Of a stretch of DNA of 64,000 nucleotides, positions 1 to 8,597 are shown in pieces; position 1 is the stretch's first letter; each line of letters starts with the position of its first letter. The stretch lies in contig NZ_JARHTP010000015.1 in the NCBI RefSeq assembly GCF_029223485.1, positions 124,001 to 188,000 on the forward strand. Direction: 5' to 3'. Below the pieces are notes generated by a model. The model was not told the DNA's origin and searched no databases. It worked only from the letters and a program-made list of their open reading frames with translations. This DNA is from Streptomyces coacervatus (GTDB lineage: Bacteria > Actinomycetota > Actinomycetes > Streptomycetales > Streptomycetaceae). A program made the position numbers and the translations under genes.

Positions 1-115
1 GGCGGCGGGCAGGCCGCGGCACCCAGTCCGCCACGACGGCCGCGATGCCGCACGCGGCGAGCAGCGCCACGGCCAGCCATGCGGCCACCACCAGGTATAT
101 GTGCATGCCGATCAT
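1..115 (-). CDS. Partial small membrane protein (N-terminus only)
   Basis: The minus strand reads from an ATG at 115 off the left edge of the window. The 38 visible codons begin MIGMHIYLVVAAWLAVAL and form one strongly hydrophobic segment followed by VVADWVPRP, so this looks like the start of a membrane protein or a signal-anchor. A second in-frame ATG lies at 106. It starts 28 bp after the stop of the GH18-like gene on the same strand, so the two may be co-transcribed. No family can be named from this fragment, and no strong ribosome-binding site is visible. Confidence 0.45.
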   Translation of the reverse strand, partial: MIGMHIYLVVAAWLAVALLAACGIAAVVADWVPRPARR

Positions 116-143
116 CGTCGCACCGGAGTGGCTGCGGGGGAAG

Positions 144-1361
144 TCATCCCACCCAGCCCTCCCGGTACGCCCGCCAGTCCGCCTCCGTGGCCGCGAAGTC
201 GACGTAGAGGGCGACGCCGAAGTTCGCGCGGCTGGCGTCCGTGCGGGACAGGCCGAGGCGGGCGCCGCGGACGGCGGCGGGGACGGTTTCGGCATGGTTC
301 CAGTGGCCGAACCGGTTCTCGTGGTAGAAGGGCAGGCCCATCAGCAGGTCCGTCGACTTCGGGGTGGCCTCCAGGGCGAGTGACGTCTGCTGGGCCACAT
401 AGCCGCCGTACAGGCTCTGCAGCGGCTGCATGGTGTCGTACGACATCACGGCGATCTGGTCGACCCGGCGCGCTACCTGCCCGAAGAACCTCTGCGACCA
501 CCACTTCGGGTGTCCGGCGACCGTGCCCCAGAAGGAGTGGAACCCGGGGAGCGGGTCGATCTGGTGGGCGGCGACGGACAGCAGGGCGTGGTGCGCGCGG
601 GTGACGGAGTGGAGGGAGTCGAGGAGGGCGAGGTAGTTGCGGTCGCCGGAGTGGAGGGGCTCCAGGTCGAAGTGGACCCCGTCGAAGCCGGTGGCCAGGA
701 TCCGGCGGGTGGAGGCGACGACGGCGGCCCGGGTCGCGGGGCGTTCCAGGCGCATCCCGGTCGGGCTCTCGGTCGCGAGGACGTCGCCGAGCCAGGCCTG
801 CACGCGGAGCCGCGGCGCTCGGCGGTGCAGGGTGGTGATGAGCCAACTCGCCTTGGGGTAGGCCGACTTGGGGAGGGTGCCGTTGTGTTCGAGCGGGCCT
901 GCGTGGACGTAGACGTCACGGATGCCGGTGCCCTGGAAGCGGTCGGCGAGGGCGGTGACGTCGGCGTCCGTTTTGCGGCCGTCGATCCAGGCGTGGCCCA
1001 GCCAGATGGCGTCCTTGTTCCTGGTGTACGTGCCGGCTGCGGGGTCGCCGGTGTAGTTCACGCGAAGCGCGGTCTCGGCGGCGAGGGTGGGGAGGAGCAG
1101 GGCGAGGATCAGGGCCAGGACGGTGCGTTTGATCCTGCGGCGCCAGGGGTGGCTTGCGGCCTCGGCTTCGCCATCGGCCTTTTCGTTCCCACCCGCACCA
1201 CCCGTGCAACTTTCGTCCTCGGGTGCGGGTGGCCCCTGTGGGGGTTCCTGAGCGTCGGCGGGTGCGGGTTCATGGGGAGCAGCGGCTGGGGATTCGTCGG
1301 TAGCGGCGACCGGCCCTTCCGCGTCGGGCCTCTCCACGTGCACACGCTCCGTCCGGTCCAT
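144..1361 (-). CDS. Membrane-anchored GH18-like (chitinase-fold) protein
   Basis: About 405 residues if started at the ATG at 1361, which is preceded by a strong AGGGGGAG site; a longer frame reaches 1487 but lacks comparable initiation signals. Residues 1-75 are Pro/Ala/Glu-rich and probably cytosolic. A basic stretch and one helix (about 79-96) act as signal-anchor, and the rest would be extracellular. The segment FDGVHFDLEP (about 226-235) fits the GH18 DGxDxDxE motif with the catalytic Glu as E234. AVMSYDTM and LLMGLPFY fit later TIM-barrel strands of that family. The first Asp of the motif is kept, while the middle one is replaced by His, so catalysis is uncertain. It is divergent from the coiled-coil membrane protein at 1532. 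Substrate is unknown. Confidence 0.7.
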   Translation of the reverse strand: MDRTERVHVERPDAEGPVAATDESPAAAPHEPAPADAQEPPQGPPAPEDESCTGGAGGNEKADGEAEAASHPWRRRIKRTVLALILALLLPTLAAETALRVNYTGDPAAGTYTRNKDAIWLGHAWIDGRKTDADVTALADRFQGTGIRDVYVHAGPLEHNGTLPKSAYPKASWLITTLHRRAPRLRVQAWLGDVLATESPTGMRLERPATRAAVVASTRRILATGFDGVHFDLEPLHSGDRNYLALLDSLHSVTRAHHALLSVAAHQIDPLPGFHSFWGTVAGHPKWWSQRFFGQVARRVDQIAVMSYDTMQPLQSLYGGYVAQQTSLALEATPKSTDLLMGLPFYHENRFGHWNHAETVPAAVRGARLGLSRTDASRANFGVALYVDFAATEADWRAYREGWVG

Positions 1362-1531
1362 CCCCGCTCCCCCTCGTGCATCGTCCACCTTGGCCATCGG
1401 TCCCCCTGCGTCACCCCACCCCCACCTCTGACGCACCCCGGTCGCGCGGCCGCATTCCTGCTCATACGCTCCGAAATGTGACGTCATCCTTGATCCGGGG
1501 CCGGCCGCGGCGCGCCACCTCTCACATATGT

Positions 1532-3046
1532 GTGCGGGTGCTGCACACCGTGGTGGGCGGGCTGGCCGCGGTGGTGTGGCTGATGTTGCCGTGGATGACG
1601 ATCAACAGCGACGCGCCGGTTCCCGTCACCCGTGCGCACCAGGCCGTCGCGAGCAGCGCCGCGCCGGAGCAGGACGGGACGTCGGCCGCCGACCTGGTGC
1701 TGCCGCTCGTAGCGGTGGGCGCGGCGGTCGTGCTCGCCGGGTACGGGTATGTGCGGCGCACGCGACGGGCCCGGACGCGCACGACGCCCGGCGGCACCGC
1801 GACCCCCGCCGGGCCCGCCGAACCGCCGCTTTCGGAACTCGACGAGCGGGTAAGGGCGTTGCTGGTCGAGGCCGACGACTGCGTACGCACCAGCAGGGAG
1901 GAGCTCGGCTTCGCAGAGGCGGGGCTCGGCGCCGAAGCCGTGGCACCGTTCGCACAGGCCGTGCGGGACGCCGAGTCCGAGCTGTCGGCCGCCTTTCGCA
2001 TGCGGCAGCAGTACGACGACGGTGTCCCGGACGACGAGACCTCCCGGCGGCACGCGCTCGCCGGGATGGTCGGGCGGTGTCAGGAGGCGGGGCGGCGGCT
2101 GGACGCGGAGGCCGCGGGGTTCGACCGTCTGCGGGCGCTGGAGACGGCGGACGGTCTGGCGGCGGCGCTGGAGGTCGCGGAGGACCGGTTCCGCGCGCTG
2201 GCCGCGCGTACCGGAGCCGCACAGGCGACACCGGCCGGCCTCGGCGAGCGGTACGGCTCCGCCGCGATCGGCGCCGTCACGGGCCATGTCGAACAGGCCA
2301 AGGACCGTCTGCTGTTCGCCACGACCCGGCTCAACCAGGCCCGCCAGTCGGCCGACCTCGGGGAGGGCGAGGGCGCGGCACGCCATCTGCGGGCCGCCGA
2401 GGGGGCGATAGCCCAGGCCGAGGTGTTCGTCACCGGCATCGAGCGGCTCGCCGCCGATCTGACCTCCGCCGCCGGGTTGGTACCGGCCGCGCTCACCGGG
2501 GCGGAGGCGGAGCTCGCGGCCCGTACCGATACGGGAGCCGTCCCCGCCGGCGAGCTGCACGCCCGCGCCGCACACGCCGACCTGGTCCTGGCCGCCGTAC
2601 GGGAAGAACTGACCGCCGGACCGTACGACCCGCTCGACGCCCTCCGGCGGATCGTGCAGGGGCTGGCGCCGTTGGGTGCGGGGCGGGCCGGGGTGCTCTC
2701 GGTCGCTGCGCTGCTGGTCGCCCGAAATGCCGTGACCGACACCGACGCCTTCGTCACAACACACCGGGGAGCAGTCGGAAGCACGGCGCGCACCCGACTG
2801 GCGAAGGCGGAGCGGCTGCTCACAGACGGTCCACCGGACCTGCCCGCAGCCGACACCCTGGCCCGCCACACCCGCGAACTGGCCGAGCAGGACGTACGCA
2901 TACACGGCAACCCGATCGACGGCCCGGCAGAGCACGAGACCGGAGCCGCAGGGGCAGTCCTGGGCGGAGTCCTGGTAGCCGGGTCACCCGCAAGCTACGG
3001 CGGCCCGCACACGCGGCCCCGAAGAGGGCGCGCCAGCGCCCTCTAG
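1532..3046 (+). CDS. Coiled-coil membrane protein, TPM-family-like but without a TPM domain
   Basis: About 504 residues from the GTG at 1532. Residues 4-25 form a signal-like helix and residues 55-73 a second helix (LVLPLVAVGAAVVLAGYGYV) followed by RRTRRARTR, a stop-transfer signal. The remaining 430 residues are Ala/Glu/Arg-rich and look like long helical coiled coils facing the cytosol. Streptomyces has a family in which a signal peptide, an extracellular TPM (YgcG-like) domain, such a helix and a coiled-coil tail occur in this order. Here only about 30 residues separate the two helices, so the TPM domain seems to be missing. I infer this from memory of the family. Function is unknown. Confidence 0.6.
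   Translation: MRVLHTVVGGLAAVVWLMLPWMTINSDAPVPVTRAHQAVASSAAPEQDGTSAADLVLPLVAVGAAVVLAGYGYVRRTRRARTRTTPGGTATPAGPAEPPLSELDERVRALLVEADDCVRTSREELGFAEAGLGAEAVAPFAQAVRDAESELSAAFRMRQQYDDGVPDDETSRRHALAGMVGRCQEAGRRLDAEAAGFDRLRALETADGLAAALEVAEDRFRALAARTGAAQATPAGLGERYGSAAIGAVTGHVEQAKDRLLFATTRLNQARQSADLGEGEGAARHLRAAEGAIAQAEVFVTGIERLAADLTSAAGLVPAALTGAEAELAARTDTGAVPAGELHARAAHADLVLAAVREELTAGPYDPLDALRRIVQGLAPLGAGRAGVLSVAALLVARNAVTDTDAFVTTHRGAVGSTARTRLAKAERLLTDGPPDLPAADTLARHTRELAEQDVRIHGNPIDGPAEHETGAAGAVLGGVLVAGSPASYGGPHTRPRRGRASAL
3023..3044 (+). terminator. Hairpin at the end of the coiled-coil gene
   Basis: AGAGGGCGC (3023-3031) pairs with GCGCCCTCT (3036-3044) around a four-base loop. The hairpin lies in the last codons and stop codon of the plus-strand gene, and a copy of a Streptomyces intergenic repeat follows directly. 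There is no U-tract, so termination is inferred from position only. Confidence 0.4.
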
Positions 3047-3077
3047 GGGCGCGGGGAACTGCGCGAGCAACCACAAC
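3044..3077 (-). repeat. Streptomyces intergenic repeat, family A (copy 1)
   Basis: On the minus strand this reads GTGGTTGCTCGCGCAGTTCC followed by CCGCGCCCCTAGAG. The same core recurs near 21250-21281 and 55199-55227, and related degenerate versions lie near 6676-6728 and 54036-54090. It sits between convergent genes here. Confidence 0.75.
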
Positions 3078-3129
3078 GCACCCGCACTCGCCCGACAACC
3101 GCACCCCCTCCCCAATAGGCGCACCCCCG

Positions 3130-5787
3130 TCAAAACAGACTCAACAACGCCTCCGCCGGATCCGCCAACCCCGTCTCCCCATCAGGCAACGGCAGTTCGA
3201 ACCACACCGTCTTGCCACGAGGCGTACGACGCGATCCCCAGGCGGCGCTGAGGAGGCCGACGAGCTGAAGCCCCCGGCCACCTTCATCCGTGTCACGCGC
3301 CCGCCGCCGCCGAGGCTGCACAAGCCCGGAGTCCCACACCTCACACACCAGCGTCCGGTCGAGCAGCAGCCGCAGCCGTATCTCACCCTCGCCGTACCGC
3401 AGAGCATTGGTGACCAGCTCGCTGACCAGCAACTCCGTTGTGTCGACGAGGGGTTCGAGGTCCCAGGACAGCAGCTGCCCGCGGGCGTACTCGCGGGCCC
3501 GGCCCACGCTGCGCGGCTCCCGCGGCAGCGTCCAGTCGCCGACCGAGTCGGCGGGCAGACCCTGGACGCGGGCCATCAGCAGGGCGATGTCGTCCTCGCC
3601 GTGATGGGTGTCGAGGGTGTTGAGGACGTGGTCGCAGACGTCCTCCAGGGGCCGCGTCGGATCCGTCAGCGCTCCCACGAAGGCCTGGAGGCCCTCGTCC
3701 AGCGGATGGTCGCGGGATTCGACCAGTCCATCCGTGTAGAGCGCCAGCAGCGCACCTTCGGGGAGTTCGACCTCGACCTCCTCGAAGGGCTCCCCGCCGA
3801 CGCCGAGCGGCATGCCCGGCGGCACGTCGAGCATCAGCGCGTCCTCGCCGGGCTCGACCAGGACGGGCGGCAGATGGCCCGCGTTGGCGAAGGTGCAGCG
3901 GCGGGTGACGGAGTCGTAGACGGCGTACACGCAGGTCGCGAGGTACACCTCGGAGAGGTCCGCCTCGCGGGGGCGGCGGGCCGCGCGGGTGGCCTGCTGG
4001 ACGCCGCCCGGTGCGCCGAGGCCCCGTGCGATCTCGTCCAACGCGCTGAGCACTTCCGCCGGTTCGAGGTCGAGAAGGGCAAGTGTTCTTACGGCCGAAC
4101 GGAGTTCGCCCATGGCCACGGCCGCGCGCAGTCCGCGGCCCATGACGTCACCGACCACCAACGCCGTACGGTGGCCCGGCAGTTCGATGACGTCGAACCA
4201 GTCGCCGCCGACCTCGCTGGGGCGGTCGGCGGAGGAGTTGCCCGGCAGATAGCGGCAGGCGATGTCCAGGCCGGAGGCCACCGGGTCGCCCGGCGGGAGC
4301 AGGGACCGCTGCAGTATCAACGCCCGCTCGTGTTCACGCCGGTAGAGGCGCGCGTTGTCGATACAGACCGCCGCCCGCGCCGCCAGCTCCACCGCGAGGT
4401 CCCGGTCCCGGTCCCCGAACGGCTCACTGCCCTTGGTGCGGGCGAACTGCGCCAGTCCTACGACGGTGTCGTGGGCGACCATCGGCACGGCCAGCGTGGA
4501 CTGGACGAGGCCGCCCTCCTCGGCGGGCACGAACTGCGTCCGGGCGGTGCGCAGAGCGTCCGCACAAGGTGAGTTGAAGGGGTAGTGGTGGACGGCGCCC
4601 ACGGCGACGGGCGTGCCGCCCCCGACGAACGGCGCGTCGGAGACCGCGCTGGCGAAGGCGACCCGGCGCAGCTGCGCGCTGCCGTCGGCGAGGCCCGGCG
4701 GGGTCTCGTCGCCGGCCAGCAGGCCCTGGTAGAGGTCGACCGTCGCGAGGTCGCAGAAGCCGGGGACGACGACGTCGAGGAGTTCGCGGGCCGTGGTCTC
4801 CAGGTCCAGGGAGTTGCCGATGCGGGCGCCGGCCTCGTTGAGAAGGGCGAGATTGCGCCGCGCGGCGGCGGCCTCGCGGGCCGCGGCGCGACGGGAGGTG
4901 ATGTCGGTTCCGAGCCATGCGATGCCGATGGGGCGGCCGGAGCCGCTGTGCACCCGGTAGAGGTTGATGGACCAGTGGCGACGACCCTCCGAACCGGGTA
5001 CGAAGCCCGTGACGTGCATGTCCGTGATCGAGTCGCCGGTCTCCAGGACCCGGCGCAGCGTGGCCGCGACCCGCTCGGCCTCGGGCCGCTGCAGATAGTC
5101 GTGGACACCGCGGCCGCGATGGTCGTCGGGCGTGCCGCCGAAGGTGCTCGCAAACTGCTGGTTGGCGCGGCGGACCCGTAGATCGGTGTCGATCAGCAGG
5201 AAGCCGAAAGGAGATTGACCGAAAATCGACTGCGAGGCGGCCAGGTCGGTCTCGATGCTGCGCAGGGTGCGTACGTCGACCACGATGCAGACGGCGGCCT
5301 TCTCGCCGTCCTCCGTCCGCGTCGGCATCACATAGACCTCGGCGAGCGCCTCCCGCCCGGGTTCCCCCTCGGCCGCCCCGGGCTTACGGAACGGGACCAC
5401 TCCGGTCCACTCCCGCCCGTCCAGGATCTCGGCCATCTTGCGCTGACCCTGCTCCCGCAGGTCGGGGTCGATGAACGCCTCGATGGGGTCCATGCCGACC
5501 GCGCGCTCGGCGGGGATCCCGAAGAGCTGCTCGGCGCGCAGACTCCACTGGTCGACCAGCCCGTCGGGGCCGATGGAGAAGGACGCGACCTTGATGTAGT
5601 CGTAGATGGAGCCGGGCGGACTGCTCTGCCACATGGCGTCGCCGTGAGGCGTTCCGTCGAAGGAGGACAGGCCCGTCCCGCCCGCCGTCCCGCTCGTCAC
5701 GTCGGCCGCGGCATCACCCGCAGCCTCCGCCCTCGCGCCGTCCGACGGGTCCTCGGACTCCGTGGCCTTCGCTGGTATCTCGCTCAC
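3130..5787 (-). CDS. PAS-PAS-GAF-SpoIIE (PP2C) phosphatase with HATPase domain
   Basis: 885 residues from the GTG at 5787 (SD GGAGGGG just upstream); the open frame runs to 6111 but without a better start. Domains in order: PAS (about 60-175), PAS (185-300), GAF (315-480), PP2C-type SpoIIE phosphatase (500-745; GGDWFD 527-532, GDVMGRG 546-552, YTDGLVE 684-690, DDIALL 732-737) and a C-terminal RsbW-like HATPase (755-870; ELVTNALRYG with the N-box Asn, DEGGRGLQLV). Proteins of this build dephosphorylate anti-sigma-factor antagonists and may also phosphorylate them through the HATPase domain, in response to ligands sensed by PAS/GAF. No transmembrane segment is present, so sensing is cytosolic. 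The next gene upstream on the same strand is a stand-alone HATPase, a plausible partner. The target sigma factor is not in the window. Confidence 0.9.
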   Translation of the reverse strand: MSEIPAKATESEDPSDGARAEAAGDAAADVTSGTAGGTGLSSFDGTPHGDAMWQSSPPGSIYDYIKVASFSIGPDGLVDQWSLRAEQLFGIPAERAVGMDPIEAFIDPDLREQGQRKMAEILDGREWTGVVPFRKPGAAEGEPGREALAEVYVMPTRTEDGEKAAVCIVVDVRTLRSIETDLAASQSIFGQSPFGFLLIDTDLRVRRANQQFASTFGGTPDDHRGRGVHDYLQRPEAERVAATLRRVLETGDSITDMHVTGFVPGSEGRRHWSINLYRVHSGSGRPIGIAWLGTDITSRRAAAREAAAARRNLALLNEAGARIGNSLDLETTARELLDVVVPGFCDLATVDLYQGLLAGDETPPGLADGSAQLRRVAFASAVSDAPFVGGGTPVAVGAVHHYPFNSPCADALRTARTQFVPAEEGGLVQSTLAVPMVAHDTVVGLAQFARTKGSEPFGDRDRDLAVELAARAAVCIDNARLYRREHERALILQRSLLPPGDPVASGLDIACRYLPGNSSADRPSEVGGDWFDVIELPGHRTALVVGDVMGRGLRAAVAMGELRSAVRTLALLDLEPAEVLSALDEIARGLGAPGGVQQATRAARRPREADLSEVYLATCVYAVYDSVTRRCTFANAGHLPPVLVEPGEDALMLDVPPGMPLGVGGEPFEEVEVELPEGALLALYTDGLVESRDHPLDEGLQAFVGALTDPTRPLEDVCDHVLNTLDTHHGEDDIALLMARVQGLPADSVGDWTLPREPRSVGRAREYARGQLLSWDLEPLVDTTELLVSELVTNALRYGEGEIRLRLLLDRTLVCEVWDSGLVQPRRRRARDTDEGGRGLQLVGLLSAAWGSRRTPRGKTVWFELPLPDGETGLADPAEALLSLF

Positions 5788-6083
5788 GCGAACCGTCCCC
5801 TCCAGCTCACCGCGTCCGGCACCGGTCACCGGGGGCGGCTGCCCGCAGTATCCAGCACTACGGCGCCCCACAACACGGTGTTCACGATCACAGCACGGTC
5901 CCGACGGTTTTCGGTCCCGGCTGCGACAACACTTCCAGTCTTCTAACCAGCCAACACCTCGTCGAATCACGCCTGCCGAACACTGCCACTGGCCTGAACC
6001 AGTCGGTCGACAGGGCAGCAGCCCCCGTACAGCGTCCGAAGGACCGGATCCTGGAGCGGATCGGGAGCGGATCCGGAGCCGGC

Positions 6084-6584
6084 TCAGCCCGGAACGGCGA
6101 GCTCGAACCACACCGTCTTGCCCGCCTCGCCGGGCCGGGTGCCCCAGCGGCGCGAGGAGTGGGCGACCAACTGCAGTCCACGGCCGCTCTCGTCCTCGGG
6201 GTGGGCGACGCGCTCGCGCGGCGGATCCGGGAGCGGGTCGGAGACCTCCACCAGCAGTACGTCCTCAAGACCGGCGGGCCGCACAAGGCGTACGCCGATG
6301 GGTCCGGTGGCGTGCCGCAGGGAGTTGGTCACCAACTCGCTGACCAGCAGGGCCGTGAGATCACCGAGGGCATCGAGCTGCCAGGTGCGCAGTTGGCCGC
6401 GGACGGCGGCGCGGGCACCTCGGACGGCGCCCGGCTCCGCGGGAAAGCTCCACTCGGCGCAGTCGCCTTCGGTGTCGATCACGCCGATCACTTCCCAGGC
6501 CAGAAGCACACCCATGTCCGGTTTCGTGGGGTTAATGGGCACATACCCGATATTCGGCACGCAGTACCGTCTGCGGTGGCGCAC
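6084..6584 (-). CDS. Stand-alone HATPase, anti-sigma-factor-like kinase
   Basis: Up to 166 residues from GTG 6584; ATG 6515 (MGVLLAWEVIGV) is an alternative start and neither has a strong SD. The core has the GHKL N-box in LVSELVTNSLRHATG and the G1/G2 region in DESGRGLQLV, and ends in GKTVWFEL, as in RsbW/SpoIIAB-type kinases. These bind sigma factors or phosphorylate anti-anti-sigma proteins. Its C-terminus (GKTVWFELAVPG) closely resembles the end of the HATPase domain of the phosphatase encoded 300 bp downstream on the same strand, so the two may have arisen by duplication and act in one partner-switching pathway (inference). Confidence 0.85.
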   Translation of the reverse strand: MRHRRRYCVPNIGYVPINPTKPDMGVLLAWEVIGVIDTEGDCAEWSFPAEPGAVRGARAAVRGQLRTWQLDALGDLTALLVSELVTNSLRHATGPIGVRLVRPAGLEDVLLVEVSDPLPDPPRERVAHPEDESGRGLQLVAHSSRRWGTRPGEAGKTVWFELAVPG

Positions 6585-6654
6585 TGTGGCACGAACGGCG
6601 TATGCCTACGGCGCTTGGGCCGTTGTGCGCCTATGAGCTCGGGGGGTGCGCTTG

Positions 6655-6728
6655 TTGTGCGACTGCGGGTTTGTTGTGGCTGGTCGCGCCCCGCGGCGGA
6701 GCCGCTGATGTCACAGCCCCGCGCCCCT
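6655..6728. repeat. Streptomyces intergenic repeat, family A (degenerate copy 2)
   Basis: Contains GGCTGGTCGCGCCCCGCGGC, CGGAGCCGCTGATGTCACAG and CCCCGCGCCCCT. Very similar in layout to the copy at 54036-54090, which also carries a GGCGGAGCCGC hairpin between the two conserved ends. It overlaps the last codons of the NUDIX gene. Confidence 0.6.
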
Positions 6729-7118
6729 AACCTCGGCTACCTCGCGCACGGCTGGGATGTCCTGATCGAGCCAGTCGACGTCCCACAGCTCATCCGGAGC
6801 GAGCCAGCGCAGTTCGTCGTGGTCTTCGAGGGGCTTGGGATCCGCGGAGCCCGGGAGGAGCCGGGCAGTCCACACCTGGAGGACATACGGCGGCTTCAGA
6901 GGCCACTCGCCCGGTACATGCTCTACGGCCTCGGCGGCCACGCCGAGTTCCTCGTGCAGTTCGCGTACGAGGGCCGCGTCGGGGGTCTCGCCGGGCTCCA
7001 CCTTGCCGCCGGGCAGTTCCCAGCGGCCGGCGAGTTCGGGGGGTGCGCTGCGGCGCGCGGCGAGGAGGCGGTCGCCGTCGAAGAGGGCGGCGCCCACCAC
7101 CACGATCCGTTCCGTCAT
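6711..7118 (-). CDS. NUDIX hydrolase, MutT/8-oxo-dGTP type
   Basis: 135 residues. The full Nudix box is visible: G38-KVEPG-E44 followed seven residues later by R52-ELHEE-57 and LG, matching Gx5Ex7REUxEExGU. The surroundings (AARRSAPPELAGRWELPGGK at about 21-40) are typical of MutT-type nucleotide pyrophosphatases that clean oxidised dNTPs or related nucleotides. The 3' end (VRGAGL) runs into the intergenic repeat copy, so the last few residues may be repeat-derived. It lies 26 bp upstream of nothing coding on its strand except the HATPase, separated from it by the repeat, so it is probably transcribed on its own or with the small SPOR-like gene just upstream. Confidence 0.88.
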   Translation of the reverse strand: MTERIVVVGAALFDGDRLLAARRSAPPELAGRWELPGGKVEPGETPDAALVRELHEELGVAAEAVEHVPGEWPLKPPYVLQVWTARLLPGSADPKPLEDHDELRWLAPDELWDVDWLDQDIPAVREVAEVRGAGL

Positions 7119-7144
7119 GCGCGGGAGCCTACGGGACTCCGGGA

Positions 7145-7345
7145 TCAGTTGGCCGTGGCCGTTCCGTTCTGCCCGTTCTGACCGATGCGCTCGACCCAGT
7201 ACAGCTGCTTGTGTCCGCGGTCATCGAGGCTGTCCGCGATCTTCTGGGCCTCGGCCCGGGTCGCATACCGGCCCACGCGGTAGCGATTGCCGTTGTCGTC
7301 CTGCCGTATGACGAGCCAGGGAAGCGTGATCGTACCGTCGTTCAT
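7145..7345 (-). CDS. Small SPOR-like protein
   Basis: 66 residues. The centre, NGNRYRVGRYATRAEAQKIA, is the pattern of SPOR-type repeats (aromatic/glycine strand, then a helix), and WLVIRQDDNG plus QLYWVER would be the flanking strands. Small cytosolic proteins of this type are common in Streptomyces; their role is unknown. It ends 26 bp before the NUDIX start on the same strand, so the two genes probably form a short operon. Confidence 0.75.
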   Translation of the reverse strand: MNDGTITLPWLVIRQDDNGNRYRVGRYATRAEAQKIADSLDDRGHKQLYWVERIGQNGQNGTATAN

Positions 7346-7697
7346 CGCGCCCCACCGCTCCTTCCCGCTCCGACCTCACCGCTCTCCGCCCGCGGTTGGT
7401 GCCTGGCCCCGCCCCATAAGGAAACCGCAATCCGCATATGCCCGAGCCTACGCCTAACCTTTACGCAGCGAACACGGCTTTTCACAAAGAGGTACGCAAC
7501 CGGCCAGAGCGAGGGGGGCGCACGGACTCGGATGCGCCGTGCACAGAGGTCGACGCATCCGGTCAGCGGCATGCTGGGCACGCGTGGGACGACCTGCGAG
7601 AACGGCCAGATTCCACCGGCGGACGAGCAGGCTCCGAGGCTGCCCGGAGGGGGTCACGGCGAGGGGGCACAGGGGTCAACTGCCGTAAAGGTGTGCG
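7346..7697. other. Intergenic region, no gene supported
   Basis: 352 bp between two minus-strand genes. Frames here lack codon bias and homology that I can recognise. A possible minus-strand promoter for the SPOR-like gene is TTGTGA (about 7480) followed about 18 bp later by TAAAGG, but this is a weak match. Base composition is less GC-rich around 7440-7500, as expected for a promoter. Confidence 0.4.
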
Positions 7698-8450
7698 CTA
7701 CTTCACTGGGAGGTGGTACGCGACGCGGTAGCGGTCGGCGGGGATGACGACGTCGGCCGTCTCCACGGGGCGGCCCGACGCGAAGAAGGTGCGCTGGATG
7801 ACCAGGACGACATGACCGGGGACGCCGCCGAGGGCGAGAAGCTCCTCGGCGAGGCCGGGGCGGGCGCCGACCTCCTCCGTGACGTTGTCCACGATCACGT
7901 CGATCGCCGCCATGCGCTCGACGACGCCCATGCCGCCGAGCGGGCCCTCCTCGGGGAGCATCACGGGGGTGCGGCCGGTGACCGCGAGGGGCTCCCAGGA
8001 GGTGGAGAGCATCATCGCCTCGCCTGCCTCCCGGAAGACGTATCTCGTACACATCACACGGTCGCCGGGCTTGATGGCGAGCCGCTCGGCGACGGAGCTG
8101 CTCGCCTCGGCCTGGGCGCTGCTCGACTCCCAGGTGCCGCGCCCCTCGCCGTCGGCCTGCTCCTGACGGAAGGGCGTGGCCCCGCCGGCCGGACGGAACC
8201 CGGAGCGGGCGACGCTGCGGGGCACCGGGCGCTCGCGGACATACGTCCCCGACCCGGAGCGGCCCTCCACCAGGCCTTCCGCCATCAGCACCTTGCGCGC
8301 CTCCAGGGCGACGGTGTCCGAGACGCCGTACTCCTCACGGATCCTGGCCTGGGAGGGGAGGCGGGTGTGCGGTGGCAGCGAGCCGTTGACGATCTTCTTG
8401 CGGAGATCACCCGCGACGCGCAGGTACGCCGGCTGCTCACCGAAAGTCAC
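7698..8450 (-). CDS. GntR-family regulator with UTRA domain
   Basis: 250 residues. Residues 5-75 are a winged helix of GntR type (LRKKIVNGSLPPHTRLPSQA, then EEYGVSDTVALEARKVLMAE, then GLVEGRSGSGTYV). Residues 105-245 fit the UTRA ligand-binding fold (VMCTRYVFREAGEAMMLSTSWEP; GHVVLVIQRTFFASGRPVET). Such regulators usually repress a transport or catabolic operon and their own gene until a small effector binds. No obvious metabolic target adjoins it here, so the regulon cannot be told from context. Confidence 0.88.
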   Translation of the reverse strand: MTFGEQPAYLRVAGDLRKKIVNGSLPPHTRLPSQARIREEYGVSDTVALEARKVLMAEGLVEGRSGSGTYVRERPVPRSVARSGFRPAGGATPFRQEQADGEGRGTWESSSAQAEASSSVAERLAIKPGDRVMCTRYVFREAGEAMMLSTSWEPLAVTGRTPVMLPEEGPLGGMGVVERMAAIDVIVDNVTEEVGARPGLAEELLALGGVPGHVVLVIQRTFFASGRPVETADVVIPADRYRVAYHLPVK

Positions 8451-8597
8451 TGGCCGCTCCCATCAGGTTGTACAGACAGCAACAGCCTGGCAACCGTGGG
8501 TTCTACGGTGCAAGCAAAGGCCAGAGAATCACTCGATGTGATGACATGTGCCCGCGGAGGGCTTTACGCAGGCACTTTCTCCCCGCTATAGCCGCCG

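Noticed and set aside
1528..4572. A 1014-codon open frame on the plus strand
   Set aside because: It is the antisense/alternate-frame shadow of the coiled-coil gene and the SpoIIE phosphatase; composition is Arg/Gly/Ala-rich without domains.
7438..7731. A 97-codon plus-strand frame
   Set aside because: Poor codon bias, overlaps the end of the GntR gene and the probable SPOR-like promoter.
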